This document shows positions 1-8,681 of a stretch of DNA of 64,000 nucleotides, piece by piece (within the stretch, counting starts at the first letter, position 1; each line of letters begins with the position of its first letter). This stretch comes from Acidobacteriota bacterium (GTDB lineage: Bacteria; Acidobacteriota; Terriglobia; Terriglobales; Acidobacteriaceae), in contig QIAU01000134.1 of assembly GCA_003225055.1 (NCBI GenBank), positions 1-64,000 of the forward strand, read 5' to 3'. The position numbers and the translations under genes are program-made. The notes below the pieces were generated by a model. The model saw nothing but the letters and a program-made list of their open reading frames with translations. It had not been told where the DNA came from and ran no database searches.

Positions 1-1
1 A

Positions 2-277
2 GGCTTCATCCGAAAGCTATCGTACAAGGCTGAAAGCGCTGGTCGATGGCTGGTGAAAGTGAATGCCCGTGGCACATCGCAACAATGCCCGTGTGGTCGA
101 GCCGTGCCCAAGAAGTTGTGGGACAGGAAGCACCATTGTTCGGCTTGCGGTTTGGACACAATCCGCGACCACGCCTCGGCATTGGAGATTTTAAGGCGCG
201 GACTGCGCCTAAGGACCGAAACGCCTGCGCTAGCTGGCGTGGCCCTTGAAGCCCCTAGCTTTAGCTATGGGGCGTAA
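2..277 (+). CDS. TnpB/OrfB-type transposase, C-terminal fragment (cut by window edge)
   Basis: The reading frame is open from the window edge to the TAA at 275-277 and encodes about 91 residues. It contains a CPCG...CSAC zinc ribbon (two CxxC pairs about 16 residues apart) followed by the D-x-x-A-S-x-x-I-L sequence. This is the C-terminal zinc ribbon and last RuvC segment of IS200/IS605 OrfB (TnpB), an RNA-guided nuclease linked to these transposons. The N-terminal RuvC parts lie outside the window, so completeness cannot be judged. The last codons overlap a hairpin that resembles the element's right end (separate entry). Codons before the ATG at 53 are clearly homologous, so 53 is not the true start. 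Confidence 0.85.
   Translation, partial: GFIRKLSYKAESAGRWLVKVNARGTSQQCPCGRAVPKKLWDRKHHCSACGLDTIRDHASALEILRRGLRLRTETPALAGVALEAPSFSYGA
251..273 (+). repeat. IS200/IS605-like right-end hairpin
   Basis: The sequence has the pattern GCCCC-TAGC-TTTA-GCTA-TGGGG at the end of the transposase gene, folding into a stem of two 4-5 bp blocks with one bulged T. In IS200/IS605 elements subterminal hairpins of this kind are the recognition sites for the Y1 transposase and overlap the scaffold of the guide RNA. A second copy with compensating stem changes lies at 54049-54070 on the minus strand. Confidence 0.6.
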
Positions 278-367
278 GTCACCTGGTTTGACTGACTCTG
301 GCGGAGAAGTGTTCCCATTACTCGAAGAGATTTCGGGGCTCTCGGAAACGAGTCCCAGGAGGAATAG

Positions 368-865
368 ATGAAATCAGTTCGCAGGCGGATACTCGCTATA
401 GCGCTGGCAGTCGCCGGGGTGGGGGCGGCGGCGGTCTCCCAAACCGTGGCCAAAGCGCATCGCCACATGGGTGGCGGTCAGGGACTTGGCCTTGAACCCA
501 TGGTTGGCTTCATGACCGATTACCTCGATTTGACCGATGCCCAGCAAGCACAGGTCAACGCGATCATCGCATCGGAGAAGCCCAACGTCCTGCCTTTGGT
601 CCAACAGGTCCATCAGTCACAGCAGCAGTTACGACAGTTGGAAACGAGCCAAACGTTTGATGAAGGCAAGGTACGGGCCGCCGCCTCCCAGCAAGCCCAG
701 ATCATGACGGAACTCACCGTCCAAAAGGCAAAGATTCACTCGGAAATATTTAACATCCTGACGCCGGAGCAGAAGAGCAAAGCCACTCAGTTCTCGCAGC
801 GCCGGGAAGAGAGATTTCAGAAGCGCATGCAACAAATCGAGCAGGCCCCTCCTGCACAGCCATAG
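368..865 (+). CDS. Spy/CpxP-family periplasmic protein
   Basis: The 165-residue product has an N-terminal signal peptide (basic MKSVRRR, then an Ala/Val-rich core to about residue 28). Two LTxxQ-type segments, LTDAQQ near residue 56 and LTPEQK near residue 135, are the hallmark of the Spy/CpxP family of periplasmic chaperones and metal/stress sensors. The middle is a Gln-rich amphipathic helical region (QQVHQSQQQLRQLE). Start ATG at 368 has an AGGAGG ribosome binding site 6 nt upstream. In Acidobacteria such proteins often stand alone, as here; a role in envelope stress or metal binding is inferred from the family, and no cognate two-component pair is adjacent. Confidence 0.75.
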   Translation: MKSVRRRILAIALAVAGVGAAAVSQTVAKAHRHMGGGQGLGLEPMVGFMTDYLDLTDAQQAQVNAIIASEKPNVLPLVQQVHQSQQQLRQLETSQTFDEGKVRAAASQQAQIMTELTVQKAKIHSEIFNILTPEQKSKATQFSQRREERFQKRMQQIEQAPPAQP

Positions 866-961
866 ACGGGGTATCTGAACCAAGGCCGGGACGGGAGTCG
901 AGAACTTCCGGTTCCCGGCCAGGTCTGCGGAACTAAAGTATCGGGAAGGAGTGATTCAACC

Positions 962-1180
962 TTGCAAACCACACCTGTCCAGAAGGACTTTGTAGACGCG
1001 ATAGCGGCCGAGATGGTGACCTGCGTCGATAAAGCGGTGGAATGTTGGATGGCGGAATTTGACTCGGTCCTTCAGGACCCGCGGCTCACTACCCTGGGCA
1101 GGTTGCAGGCCATTGGCGCGGTGGTAGAGCGCTACAAACATGCAACTGGGAAGAGCCAACTGCGCAAACGCAGCCACTGA
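962..1180 (+). CDS. Small hypothetical protein
   Basis: A 72-residue, largely helical, acidic-then-basic protein with no motif I recognise. It is read from a TTG start at 962 that follows AAGGAGTG about 10 nt upstream, which is why the start is believed. It is preceded by an untranslated 96-nt gap after the Spy-like gene and runs the same way, so co-transcription is possible. It has two Cys residues (CVDKAVEC) spaced by six residues. No membrane segment. Function unknown. Confidence 0.45.
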   Translation: MQTTPVQKDFVDAIAAEMVTCVDKAVECWMAEFDSVLQDPRLTTLGRLQAIGAVVERYKHATGKSQLRKRSH

Positions 1181-1395
1181 GGCGTACGGCAATCCAGAGC
1201 AAAACGGCATGGACCTTGATCGTCTGTACTCGTTTTTATTCGAACTCGATTGCTTTTTTCTGATCACCTGCGCGCTGCTGGTCGCCGCCGCCAGCATGAT
1301 CGTCTTGCGCGATGATCTCGTGCCGCCGGGAACCGGATTCCGTCAGTTCTGGAAACTGAAGCCCATGCTGCTAAAATCGCATCTACTAAAAGCAC

Positions 1396-3144
1396 ATGGT
1401 GCCCAAGAACCTGCGTCCACTCCTCCCCTATTTGAAGAAGTACCGCCACGGCTACGTGGTGGGCACGCTCTGCGTCTTTCTAACCAACGGCATTTGGATT
1501 CTCTTTCCTCAGGTCATTAAAAGAGCAATCGACGACCTGCACCTGGGGGTGACCGAGCGGAAGCTGCTCCTCTATGCCTCGCTGTTGATTGCGGTGGCTT
1601 GTGTTAAGGGCATCTTTCAATTCCTCACCCGCTGGATTGTAATCGGCATCTCCCGCGACATTGAGTTCGATCTGCGCAATGATCTGTTTCGACATCTGGA
1701 ACGACTCAGTTATCCCTACTACCAGCGCACCCGCACTGGCGACATCATGGCGCGAGCCACCAATGACCTGAATGCTGTCCGAATGCTGCTCGGCCCCGCC
1801 ATCATGTATTCGGCCAATACTGTCGTGTTTACTGCGGGGGCGCTGGTCTTCATGCTCGCCATCAGCCCGCGGCTCACACTCTATGCTTTTCTGCCCCTGC
1901 CCGTGGTGAGCATCGTGGTGCAGTATTTCGGTCGACAGATCCACGAGCGCTTTGAGCGCATCCAGGCGATGTTTTCCGATATTTCCGCGCGGGCCCAGGA
2001 GAACTTCTCCGGCGCGCGCGTGATTCGCGCCTACGTGCAGGAAGAGCCGGAGATCGAGGCTTTCGAAAAAGCCAACCAGGAATACATTGCGCGCAGTCTG
2101 AAGCTGGTCCGATTGATGGGCATGTTGTGGCCGACCCTGGAAACCATGCTGGGCTTTGCTGTGGTGCTCGTGTTGTGGCTGGGCGGCCGCGAAGTTCTGT
2201 TGGGCCGCATCAGCGTGGGCGATTTTGTCGCCTTCAACACTTACATGGTGCAACTCACCTGGCCGGTAATAGCTCTGGGTTGGGTGATTAACATATTTCA
2301 GCGGGGAACTGCGTCCATGGGGCGCATCAACCAGATTCTTGTGGAGCAACCGGAGATTCGGGACCGTGAAGTCGCGGTCCCCATCCCTCCCGAACCTGTG
2401 CGCGGCGAGATCGAATTTCGCGGTCTGAATTTCGCGTACAACGGAACGGGGGTGTTGAATGATGTGAACCTGCGTATTGCCGAGGGAACAAGCCTCGCGA
2501 TCGTGGGGCCAACCGGTTCCGGCAAAACCACGCTGGTAAGTCTCATTCCCCGCATTTACGACGCTCCGGCGGGGACGGTGTTGATCGATGGCCGGCCCAT
2601 TCGCGAGTTCCCGCTTGAGATCCTGAGGCGCAACATCGGCTTCGTGCCCCAGGAAACCTTCCTCTTCAGTGACACCGTGCGGGAGAACATCGCTTTCGGC
2701 ACCGAGGAAGTTACCGATGAAAAAATTCGGCAGTCCGCCGAAGGCGCCGACATCGCGTCAGATATTGAGAGTTTTCCGGAGCAATATCAGACGATCGTGG
2801 GCGAGCGCGGCATCACGCTCTCCGGCGGACAGAAGCAGCGTACGGCGATTGCTCGCGCCATCATCCGCAATCCTCGCATCCTGATCCTGGATGATGCGCT
2901 TTCCAGCGTCGATACGCATACCGAAGACAAGATTCTCAATCATCTCCGCGAAATCATGCAGGGGCGTACCACGATCTTTATCTCCCATCGTGTCTCGACC
3001 GTGCGCAATGCCGACCGGATCGCGGTCCTCGACGGGGGCCGCATCGTGGAACTGGGTACGCACGACGAACTGATCGCCCGCAACGGTTACTACACCGATC
3101 TGTACAACAAACAATTGCTGGAAGAGGAACTGGCCCAGGTTTAG
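1396..3144 (+). CDS. ABC exporter, fused permease-ATPase (MsbA/YheI-like half transporter)
   Basis: 582 residues: a six-helix type I exporter domain (about 1-310) followed by a nucleotide-binding domain. Walker A GPTGSGKTT is at about 371-379, the signature LSGGQKQR at about 475, Walker B ILILDD at about 495 and the H-loop in SHRVST at about 532. The residue after the Walker B Asp is Asp, not the usual catalytic Glu (LILDDALSSVD). This DD arrangement is known from the degenerate subunit of heterodimeric exporters such as YheI/YheH, yet no partner half-transporter is next to it. Homodimeric lipid or drug export remains possible. It lies 20 nt upstream of a methyltransferase gene. Confidence 0.9.
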   Translation: MVPKNLRPLLPYLKKYRHGYVVGTLCVFLTNGIWILFPQVIKRAIDDLHLGVTERKLLLYASLLIAVACVKGIFQFLTRWIVIGISRDIEFDLRNDLFRHLERLSYPYYQRTRTGDIMARATNDLNAVRMLLGPAIMYSANTVVFTAGALVFMLAISPRLTLYAFLPLPVVSIVVQYFGRQIHERFERIQAMFSDISARAQENFSGARVIRAYVQEEPEIEAFEKANQEYIARSLKLVRLMGMLWPTLETMLGFAVVLVLWLGGREVLLGRISVGDFVAFNTYMVQLTWPVIALGWVINIFQRGTASMGRINQILVEQPEIRDREVAVPIPPEPVRGEIEFRGLNFAYNGTGVLNDVNLRIAEGTSLAIVGPTGSGKTTLVSLIPRIYDAPAGTVLIDGRPIREFPLEILRRNIGFVPQETFLFSDTVRENIAFGTEEVTDEKIRQSAEGADIASDIESFPEQYQTIVGERGITLSGGQKQRTAIARAIIRNPRILILDDALSSVDTHTEDKILNHLREIMQGRTTIFISHRVSTVRNADRIAVLDGGRIVELGTHDELIARNGYYTDLYNKQLLEEELAQV

Positions 3145-3164
3145 CTTGCGGCGTCTGTGGTTCC

Positions 3165-3833
3165 ATGAAACGGGTACCCACCACCGAACTGCTGGATAGC
3201 GATGCAGGCACCCCGGCTGAGATTGCCGCTTCCCTGGCCGACCTCGGCCGCGTCAACCGTTGGTTTGGAGGAGTCGACACCAGCGAAGCCCTGATCGAGC
3301 GGGTGGCGCGCCGGCTTGGCCCTCGCGACCTTTCCCTCCTGGAGATTGCCGCCGGCTCCGGAGACGTGCCCAACTTGGCCGCCGCGCGCCTGCGTCGCCG
3401 CGGAATCAATGTCCGTGTCCTGCTCCTGGATCGCGCCCGCTCTCACCTGAGCGGCTCGAATCCTCGAGTCGTCGCCGACGCGTTGGCTCTCCCTTTTAGT
3501 GACGGCAGCTTTGACCTGGTGAGCTCCTGCCTATTCGTACACCATCTGGCGCCGCAGCAACTCACCGAATTCGTGCAGGAAGGTTTGCGAGTTTGTCGAA
3601 AAGCCTTCCTGATGAATGACCTGATCCGCAGTCCCTTGCATCTCATCGCGGTATACGCCGGATATCTGCTCTACCGAAGCCGGCTCACGCGCCACGACGC
3701 TCCCGCCTCTGTGCGCCAGGCTTACACAGTTGAAGAAATGCGCAACCTGACTAGTCGAATTCAGGGAACCCAGGTGGACATCCAGCGCCACTACTTTTAT
3801 CGGATGGGTGTCACGGTGTGGAAAGAACCGTAA
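3165..3833 (+). CDS. Class I SAM-dependent methyltransferase
   Basis: 222 residues. The glycine-rich SAM-binding motif I appears as LEIAAGSGD (about residues 57-65), followed by the acidic strand-2 end LLLD and the motif DLVSSCLFVHHL, where the HH is common in UbiE/small-molecule methyltransferases. It begins 20 nt after the ABC exporter and is followed 31 nt later by an FAD oxidoreductase. Pairing of such a methyltransferase with a geranylgeranyl-reductase-type flavoprotein is seen in polyketide and isoprenoid quinone tailoring gene sets, but no polyketide synthase is visible here, so the substrate is unknown. Confidence 0.8.
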   Translation: MKRVPTTELLDSDAGTPAEIAASLADLGRVNRWFGGVDTSEALIERVARRLGPRDLSLLEIAAGSGDVPNLAAARLRRRGINVRVLLLDRARSHLSGSNPRVVADALALPFSDGSFDLVSSCLFVHHLAPQQLTEFVQEGLRVCRKAFLMNDLIRSPLHLIAVYAGYLLYRSRLTRHDAPASVRQAYTVEEMRNLTSRIQGTQVDIQRHYFYRMGVTVWKEP

Positions 3834-3864
3834 ATTGTGATCGCAGAATGACAAAAGATCTTTT

Positions 3865-4989
3865 ATGAACCCGTACGACCTCATCGTGGTCGGAGGCGGA
3901 CCGGCAGGAACGGCGGCGGCCATCACTGCGGCACGATACGGGGCGCGCGTGCTCCTGCTGGAGCGAGGCCGATTCCCACGGCATAAGGTCTGCGGTGAAT
4001 TCGTTTCGGCCGAATCACTGGAGCTCCTTGCCGGGCTGTTGAATTCTCGAGAGCCGGCGCGTCAAGTTTTGCAACACATTCCGCGCATTGGCCGAGGACG
4101 CCTCCTCATCGACGGTAAAGTGCTAGAGTCCCCGGTTCAACCACCAGCGGCGAGCATCTCTCGTTTTGAGCTGGACGCGGCCCTCTGGCAGGCAGCTGAC
4201 AACCTGGGCGTCGATGCCCGAGACCGGCATGCTGTGCGGGCCATCGCCCGCAACCGTCATTTCCTGGTCTCAACTTCCACCGAAATGTTCGAAGCTCGTG
4301 CCGTGATCAACGCATCGGGCCGATGGTCCAACCTGAAGCACTCAGATACCGAAAATCCTTGGCCAGCCAAGTGGCTTGGTTTGAAAGCCCATTTCTCTGA
4401 ATCTACCTCTGCTTCCTCGGTGGATCTCTACTTTTTCGAAGGCGGTTACTGCGGGGTGCAACCGGTGAAGATGAGCGGGAACGATGCCGAGTCTCGAATC
4501 AACGTCTGCGCCATGGTGCATGCCGATGTCGCGTGCTCTCTCGAGGAGGTGTTCGCTTGTCACCTGGCGTTACGAGAACGCAGTTCGTCTTGGCAAAGGT
4601 TGACGGATCCGGTAGCGACGTCGCCATTGAAGTTTGGCACGCCAAGTCCTGAGTACGACCGTGTGCTGATGGTAGGCGACGCCGCCGGCTTTGTTGATCC
4701 CTTCATTGGCGATGGGATCTCGCTGGCCTTACGCAGCGGAAACCTGGCGGCTCAATCCCTGAGAAACTTTCTGCGAGGTCAGGCTTCCCTCGAGCAAGCG
4801 ATGAGCAGCTATTGCGAAGCATACCGGCAACAACTCATGCCTGTATTTCGCACTTCTGCCAAAATCAGAGCGCTATTCGGCTTGCCGAAACCACTGCGCG
4901 CCGGATTGCTCCACCTTTTTGGGAACGTTCCCGCGCTGACGGGCTATTTGTTCCGCAAGACACGCCCGGTCAGCCCAGCCGTGGGCTAG
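3865..4989 (+). CDS. FAD-dependent oxidoreductase, geranylgeranyl reductase-like
   Basis: 374 residues. The N-terminal Rossmann motif VVGGGPAGTAAA binds FAD; HKVCGEF near residue 40 is the conserved Cys-Gly segment of geranylgeranyl reductase-like flavoproteins; a second FAD motif, GDAAGFVDPFIGDG, is at about 271-284. These enzymes reduce or oxidise lipids and small aromatic compounds. It sits directly after a methyltransferase in the same direction, suggesting the two tailor one product. The gene ends 2 nt from a convergent methyltransferase gene, leaving no room for a separate terminator. Confidence 0.82.
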   Translation: MNPYDLIVVGGGPAGTAAAITAARYGARVLLLERGRFPRHKVCGEFVSAESLELLAGLLNSREPARQVLQHIPRIGRGRLLIDGKVLESPVQPPAASISRFELDAALWQAADNLGVDARDRHAVRAIARNRHFLVSTSTEMFEARAVINASGRWSNLKHSDTENPWPAKWLGLKAHFSESTSASSVDLYFFEGGYCGVQPVKMSGNDAESRINVCAMVHADVACSLEEVFACHLALRERSSSWQRLTDPVATSPLKFGTPSPEYDRVLMVGDAAGFVDPFIGDGISLALRSGNLAAQSLRNFLRGQASLEQAMSSYCEAYRQQLMPVFRTSAKIRALFGLPKPLRAGLLHLFGNVPALTGYLFRKTRPVSPAVG

Positions 4990-4991
4990 TG

Positions 4992-5756
4992 CTACCGCAC
5001 CACTAGAACTTCCCTGACATTATCGCGGGCGAGGAAAAATTTGATGGAGGCGAAATCGCGGAAGAGATTTTCAATGTTACGGTTGTTGAAAACGCGCTGC
5101 AGCCGGAAGTGCGTTTTCGACGCCGGGTATGCCCGGCCACTCGAGCCCGGATTTGGGCCGGCCTCGGGACGAGCCACAATGTGCTGCATTTCCAGCGTGT
5201 CCTTGTTGACGATGTGATAGCGGTAGCAAGGGGCATCGGGCCCGGCGTCACGTGTGTGAAAGAAGGCCAAAAGCATCCCGCCTGGTTTTAACGCCGTCCA
5301 GAAGCGCCCCACTACCGGCTTGACCAGCGATTCGTCCAGGTAGTCGGCAAGATTCCAGCAGAACACCACGTCGAACAGAGAAGGCTCGTACACCAGGTTC
5401 TCGGACAAGAAGCGTTTCTCGTCGAGGACTCGATTTCCCTGGTCGTCCTTGGTCACCAACGAAGGATCGAAGGACGCCAGGAGCACGTCTTCGCTGTAGC
5501 ACTTGTGGCCCAACTCGGTTAAGTATCGGATGTTGCCTGGCGAAGTCGCGCCCAAGTCAAGGACGCGCAGGCCGTCCTGGCTCGACAACGTCTCCGACAG
5601 TTCTACCAACCCGCTTGAGCGGCGTGTCAACCTCTGCGGGGTGACGGGCGAAGCTTTCTGCTGTCCCGGACCGGTGGTTGCTCCGCGAAAAATTTTCATC
5701 AGATTTTGGGCTGTGGACGCCATTTCTAAGCTTTCCGGCTCCTCCCGCTGCGGCAT
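4992..5756 (-). CDS. SAM-dependent methyltransferase-like protein
   Basis: 254 residues with a degenerate class I methyltransferase core: LRVLDLGATSPGNI (motif I, about 65-78), then DVVFCWNLADYL and LKPGGMLLAFFHT, the usual motif of strand 5. An extra N-terminal segment of about 60 residues is Ser/Arg-rich. Alternative starts at 5756 and 5723 cannot be separated. It is 36 nt downstream of the bactofilin gene in the same direction, so the two probably form an operon. Substrate unknown. Confidence 0.7.
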   Translation of the reverse strand: MPQREEPESLEMASTAQNLMKIFRGATTGPGQQKASPVTPQRLTRRSSGLVELSETLSSQDGLRVLDLGATSPGNIRYLTELGHKCYSEDVLLASFDPSLVTKDDQGNRVLDEKRFLSENLVYEPSLFDVVFCWNLADYLDESLVKPVVGRFWTALKPGGMLLAFFHTRDAGPDAPCYRYHIVNKDTLEMQHIVARPEAGPNPGSSGRAYPASKTHFRLQRVFNNRNIENLFRDFASIKFFLARDNVREVLVVR

Positions 5757-5792
5757 CCCCGACTAGTTTATCGCGCCCGAATGCCCACCATA

Positions 5793-6236
5793 TCATGACT
5801 TCCTAGGCTCCGGTGCCGTGGCCGCTGCTGGACTGGGCGCTTTGCCCGACGAGATCCCGGCCGCTTTCGCCTCCGGCCGGGCAACATCTCTCTGGACATC
5901 GACTCCGCCCTTGAAATAAGCCCCCTCCTCGATCGAGATACGCTGTGTGGCGATGTCGCCCAAAACGACGGCAGACTGTTTTAAGTCAACCCGATCGGTC
6001 GCCCGGATATTCCCTTCCAGCTTGCCCTGTATCACCGCGCTCCCTGCATTCACGTTCGCCTTGATGCGGCCGTTCGGCCCGACCATCAGGCTATTGCCAT
6101 GCAGATCGATCGCACCTTCCACCTGGCCATCGATATAAAGGTCCTCGCTGCCGGAAAGCTCGCCGCGGATGCTTAACGACTTGCCGAGATTCGCCATTTC
6201 ACCACGAACACCATCCGGTGCTTTCGCTGTTTCCAT
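5793..6236 (-). CDS. Bactofilin (polymer-forming cytoskeletal protein)
   Basis: 147 residues. The core, from about residue 15 to 110, is the repetitive beta-helix of bactofilins: short hydrophobic turns such as LYIDGQVEGAID, LMVGPNGRIKANVNAG and VIQGKLEGNI recur at 17-20 residue steps. Tails are unstructured; the C-terminus is Ala/Pro-rich. Bactofilins polymerise without nucleotide at the membrane and guide cell shape, wall synthesis or appendage placement. The start at 6236 is chosen because GAGGAGG lies 8 nt upstream; a longer in-frame start at 6296 lacks such a site. It is the first gene of a pair with a methyltransferase. Confidence 0.88.
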   Translation of the reverse strand: METAKAPDGVRGEMANLGKSLSIRGELSGSEDLYIDGQVEGAIDLHGNSLMVGPNGRIKANVNAGSAVIQGKLEGNIRATDRVDLKQSAVVLGDIATQRISIEEGAYFKGGVDVQRDVARPEAKAAGISSGKAPSPAAATAPEPRKS

Positions 6237-6525
6237 GAATCGAACCTCCTCGGAAGAAACTGGCTGGAAAATAGGATTCTTCTCCCTCTCCTGCAACCTG
6301 CGCAGTGGGCCACCGAGGGGTTGAGCGAAGCGCGGCCGGATGCGGCGAAGCGAGCACCCGCACGAGCTTCACAGACTATACCGGAGGCAGGGAAAGCGGG
6401 CAAGACCGGCGCAGCCCGCCACCAGGCCGCCAGAATCAAGAGGTTGCAAACTGAATAAAAACGCTGCATCTAAGTGATGGTAGAGCTGGCCGCCGCATAT
6501 AAATTACTGTTGGGCGGCGGCCCGG

Positions 6526-6577
6526 CTTCAGCCCGGCCGCTGAAGTGGCTAAAAGGGGCGGCTTTTAGCCCCTGAAG
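6526..6577. repeat. Intergenic REP-like double hairpin in the 6237-6599 gap
   Basis: The 363-nt gap upstream of bactofilin carries no convincing gene. It holds two nested palindromes in tandem: CTTCAG-N8-CTGAAG at 6526-6545 and GGCTAAAAG-N6-CTTTTAGCC at 6547-6570, the latter 9 bp and perfect. The left part of the gap (6300-6480) must contain the bactofilin promoter. The form is that of dispersed extragenic palindromes; no T-run follows. Confidence 0.45.
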
Positions 6578-6599
6578 CATCTCCCGCCGGATACCATTT

Positions 6600-7538
6600 A
6601 TGAAACCAGCTCTATATAGTACGAGGGTAGGGATGGGGTCTTTCCGACAGCGCGAGCTTGCGAGATGGTGCGATCGAATTCTGAGAGCCGCGGCATTAAT
6701 TCTGGCTCTTAGCCTGTCGCTTGCCGCGCAAACATTGTCGGTGGCGCCCGGTGATCTGGTTCGTCAGACGGCCGACAACGAACTGAAGGCTGCCGGCGAC
6801 AACATCAATTTCATGTTCCGCTCCCGCCGGGAAACTCCCCACGGCTCGCAAACCAAGCTTTTCGTGCAAACTCGAGATGCCACCGCTGGCTTGCTGATCG
6901 CCATCAATGATCGGCCTTTGAGCCAGGATCAGCGCCGCGCCGAAGAAGCTCGTCTCGAGAGCCTGGTCAGCGATCCCGACGAGCTCCGACGCAAGCAGAA
7001 ACAGGAAAAGGAAGATGCTGATCGGGTAAGCCGCATTATGCGCGCGTTGCCCAATGCGTTTATCTACGAATACGACGGAATCGAAACCGGAAGGCCAGGC
7101 ATCGGTAAACAGGGCGACGAGTTGGTGCGGCTGAAGTTTCGCCCCAATCCTAAGTTTGATCCGCCTTCCCGCGTCGAGCAGGTACTAACCGGAATGCGGG
7201 GCTACCTGTTAATTGACGCCAACCAGCACCGCATCGCCAAGATCGATGGCTCGCTCTACAAAGAGGTAAGCTTCGGCTGGGGCATTCTGGGCCATTTGGA
7301 TAAAGGCGGACAGTTTCAGGTCGAGCAGGCCAGCGTGGGGGATGGCGACATCTGGCAAATTACCCGCATGAGCCTGAACTTCACCGGCAAGCTCCTCCTC
7401 TTCCGGAGTCTTGTGATCAAGAGTAATGAGACCTTCAGCGATTTTCGCCGGGTTCGGAGCGATCTGACGTTCGCGCAAGGGGTCGACTTGTTGAAACGAG
7501 AAGAGAGTGCTTCCGCTCTCAATCGCAGCGGAGAATGA
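6600..7538 (+). CDS. Secreted protein of unknown function
   Basis: 312 residues. A signal peptide is clear: basic residues, then AAALILALSLSLAAQ with cleavage likely after about residue 43. The mature part begins with a charged helix and a Lys/Glu-rich region (RRKQKQEKEDADRVSR, about 137-152), then beta-rich segments resembling lipid-carrier outer membrane proteins (GYLLIDANQHRIAKIDG, GGQFQVEQ). I cannot assign a family. Start ATG 6600 or ATG 6633 are both possible; the second gives a more usual signal peptide. It converges with the racemase-like gene, ending 18 nt from it. Confidence 0.7.
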   Translation: MKPALYSTRVGMGSFRQRELARWCDRILRAAALILALSLSLAAQTLSVAPGDLVRQTADNELKAAGDNINFMFRSRRETPHGSQTKLFVQTRDATAGLLIAINDRPLSQDQRRAEEARLESLVSDPDELRRKQKQEKEDADRVSRIMRALPNAFIYEYDGIETGRPGIGKQGDELVRLKFRPNPKFDPPSRVEQVLTGMRGYLLIDANQHRIAKIDGSLYKEVSFGWGILGHLDKGGQFQVEQASVGDGDIWQITRMSLNFTGKLLLFRSLVIKSNETFSDFRRVRSDLTFAQGVDLLKREESASALNRSGE

Positions 7539-7556
7539 CGTAGATGCCTGCCCTCC

Positions 7557-8681
7557 TTATTGGCCGGCTGCAGCGGTACGAAGGGTCTGTTTGCGAACCG
7601 TGAGTTTCTCGATCAGGTCTTCGCGCACGCGGTACCCTGTCCCAGGTTCGTCCTTAATCGCAGTCGTCCCTTGCGGCGAGACCTCCACCTCCGGTTCGAT
7701 AATGTCTTCCTTCCAGTAACGTTTCGAGGCTGACACGTCGCCGGGCAGTCGAAAGTTCTCCAGCGTGGAGAGCGCGACGTTGTGGGCGCGGCCCACCCCG
7801 GACTCCAGCATGCCTCCGCACCAGACCGGGATGTTATGCGCTTGGCAGACATCATGGACGCTTTTCGCCTCTGTGAATCCCCCCACCCGACCGACTTTAA
7901 TGTTGATAATCCTGCAGGCCCCCAGTTCGATGGCAGCCTCGGCGTCGCGCGCGTTGCGAATGGATTCATCCAGGCAGATTTTGGTTTTAAGCTGCTTCTG
8001 CAGACGAGCATGAAAATAGATGTCGTCGTTCCATAGCGGCTGCTCGATCATCAGCAAGTTGAACTGATCGAATTTCCTCAGATGTTCGACCTCGCTCAGC
8101 CGATAAGCAGAATTAGCATCGCAACTCAGCAAGATATTGGGCCAGCGGGAACGGACCCGCTCCAGAACGTTGATGTCCCAGCCCGGTTTCACTTTGACCT
8201 TGATTCGCCGGTAACCTGCGGCAAGTTCGGCTTCAACCTTTCCTAATAATTGCTCGACGCTGTCCTGGATGCCGATCGAAACTCCACAGGCGATTTCGCT
8301 GCGGGTCCCGCCCAGGAGTTTCCACAGCGGTTGCTTCTTCTGTTGGGCTTCGACGTCCCACAATGCGTTCTCGACAGCAGCTTTGGCCATCCGGTGACCC
8401 CGCACCTGAGCAACCAGCGCCCCGCATTCCCTGGCTTGGTTCAGAGTGCGGCCGATCAGGGCAGGCGCCAGGTAATCGCAAATCGTAGCCCATGCGGTCT
8501 GGACCCATTCATCGCTGTAATACGGGTTCTCTCCCGCCACGCACTCCGCCCAACCATTCAATCCTTCGCAGTGCGCCGTGATCAGCAGGATGCGGCGGCT
8601 GGTGGTACGGCCAAAGCTCGTCTCAAAAAAATGGACGAGCGGCATTTGAATCTCGCGGATGGTAATGGCTTCGATTTTCAT
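7557..8681 (-). CDS. menC: Enolase superfamily OSBS/N-succinylamino-acid racemase
   Basis: 374 residues. An N-terminal capping domain precedes a barrel carrying the muconate-lactonising subgroup residues: K-x-K in RIKVKVKPG, metal ligands in SCDANSAY, IEQPL and CLDESI, and the opposite Lys in NIKVGRVGG. This set fits o-succinylbenzoate synthase (menaquinone) and N-succinylamino-acid racemase, which cannot be separated by sequence. The ATG at 8681 overlaps the stop of the upstream acetyltransferase gene by ATGA, so translation is coupled. An adjacent GNAT gene is the known signature of the racemase pathway that converts D- to L-amino acids, and no other men gene is visible, so racemase function is at least as likely. 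Confidence 0.85.
   Translation of the reverse strand: MKIEAITIREIQMPLVHFFETSFGRTTSRRILLITAHCEGLNGWAECVAGENPYYSDEWVQTAWATICDYLAPALIGRTLNQARECGALVAQVRGHRMAKAAVENALWDVEAQQKKQPLWKLLGGTRSEIACGVSIGIQDSVEQLLGKVEAELAAGYRRIKVKVKPGWDINVLERVRSRWPNILLSCDANSAYRLSEVEHLRKFDQFNLLMIEQPLWNDDIYFHARLQKQLKTKICLDESIRNARDAEAAIELGACRIINIKVGRVGGFTEAKSVHDVCQAHNIPVWCGGMLESGVGRAHNVALSTLENFRLPGDVSASKRYWKEDIIEPEVEVSPQGTTAIKDEPGTGYRVREDLIEKLTVRKQTLRTAAAGQ

Noticed and set aside
1209-1520. Frame with a membrane-like segment before and overlapping the ABC exporter
   Set aside because: It overlaps the exporter gene by 125 nt, has no ribosome binding site, and its second half is the exporter sequence read out of frame.
1480-2349. 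289-residue minus-strand frame opposite the ABC exporter
   Set aside because: His/Gln-rich antisense shadow of the permease domain; no motif and no ribosome binding site.
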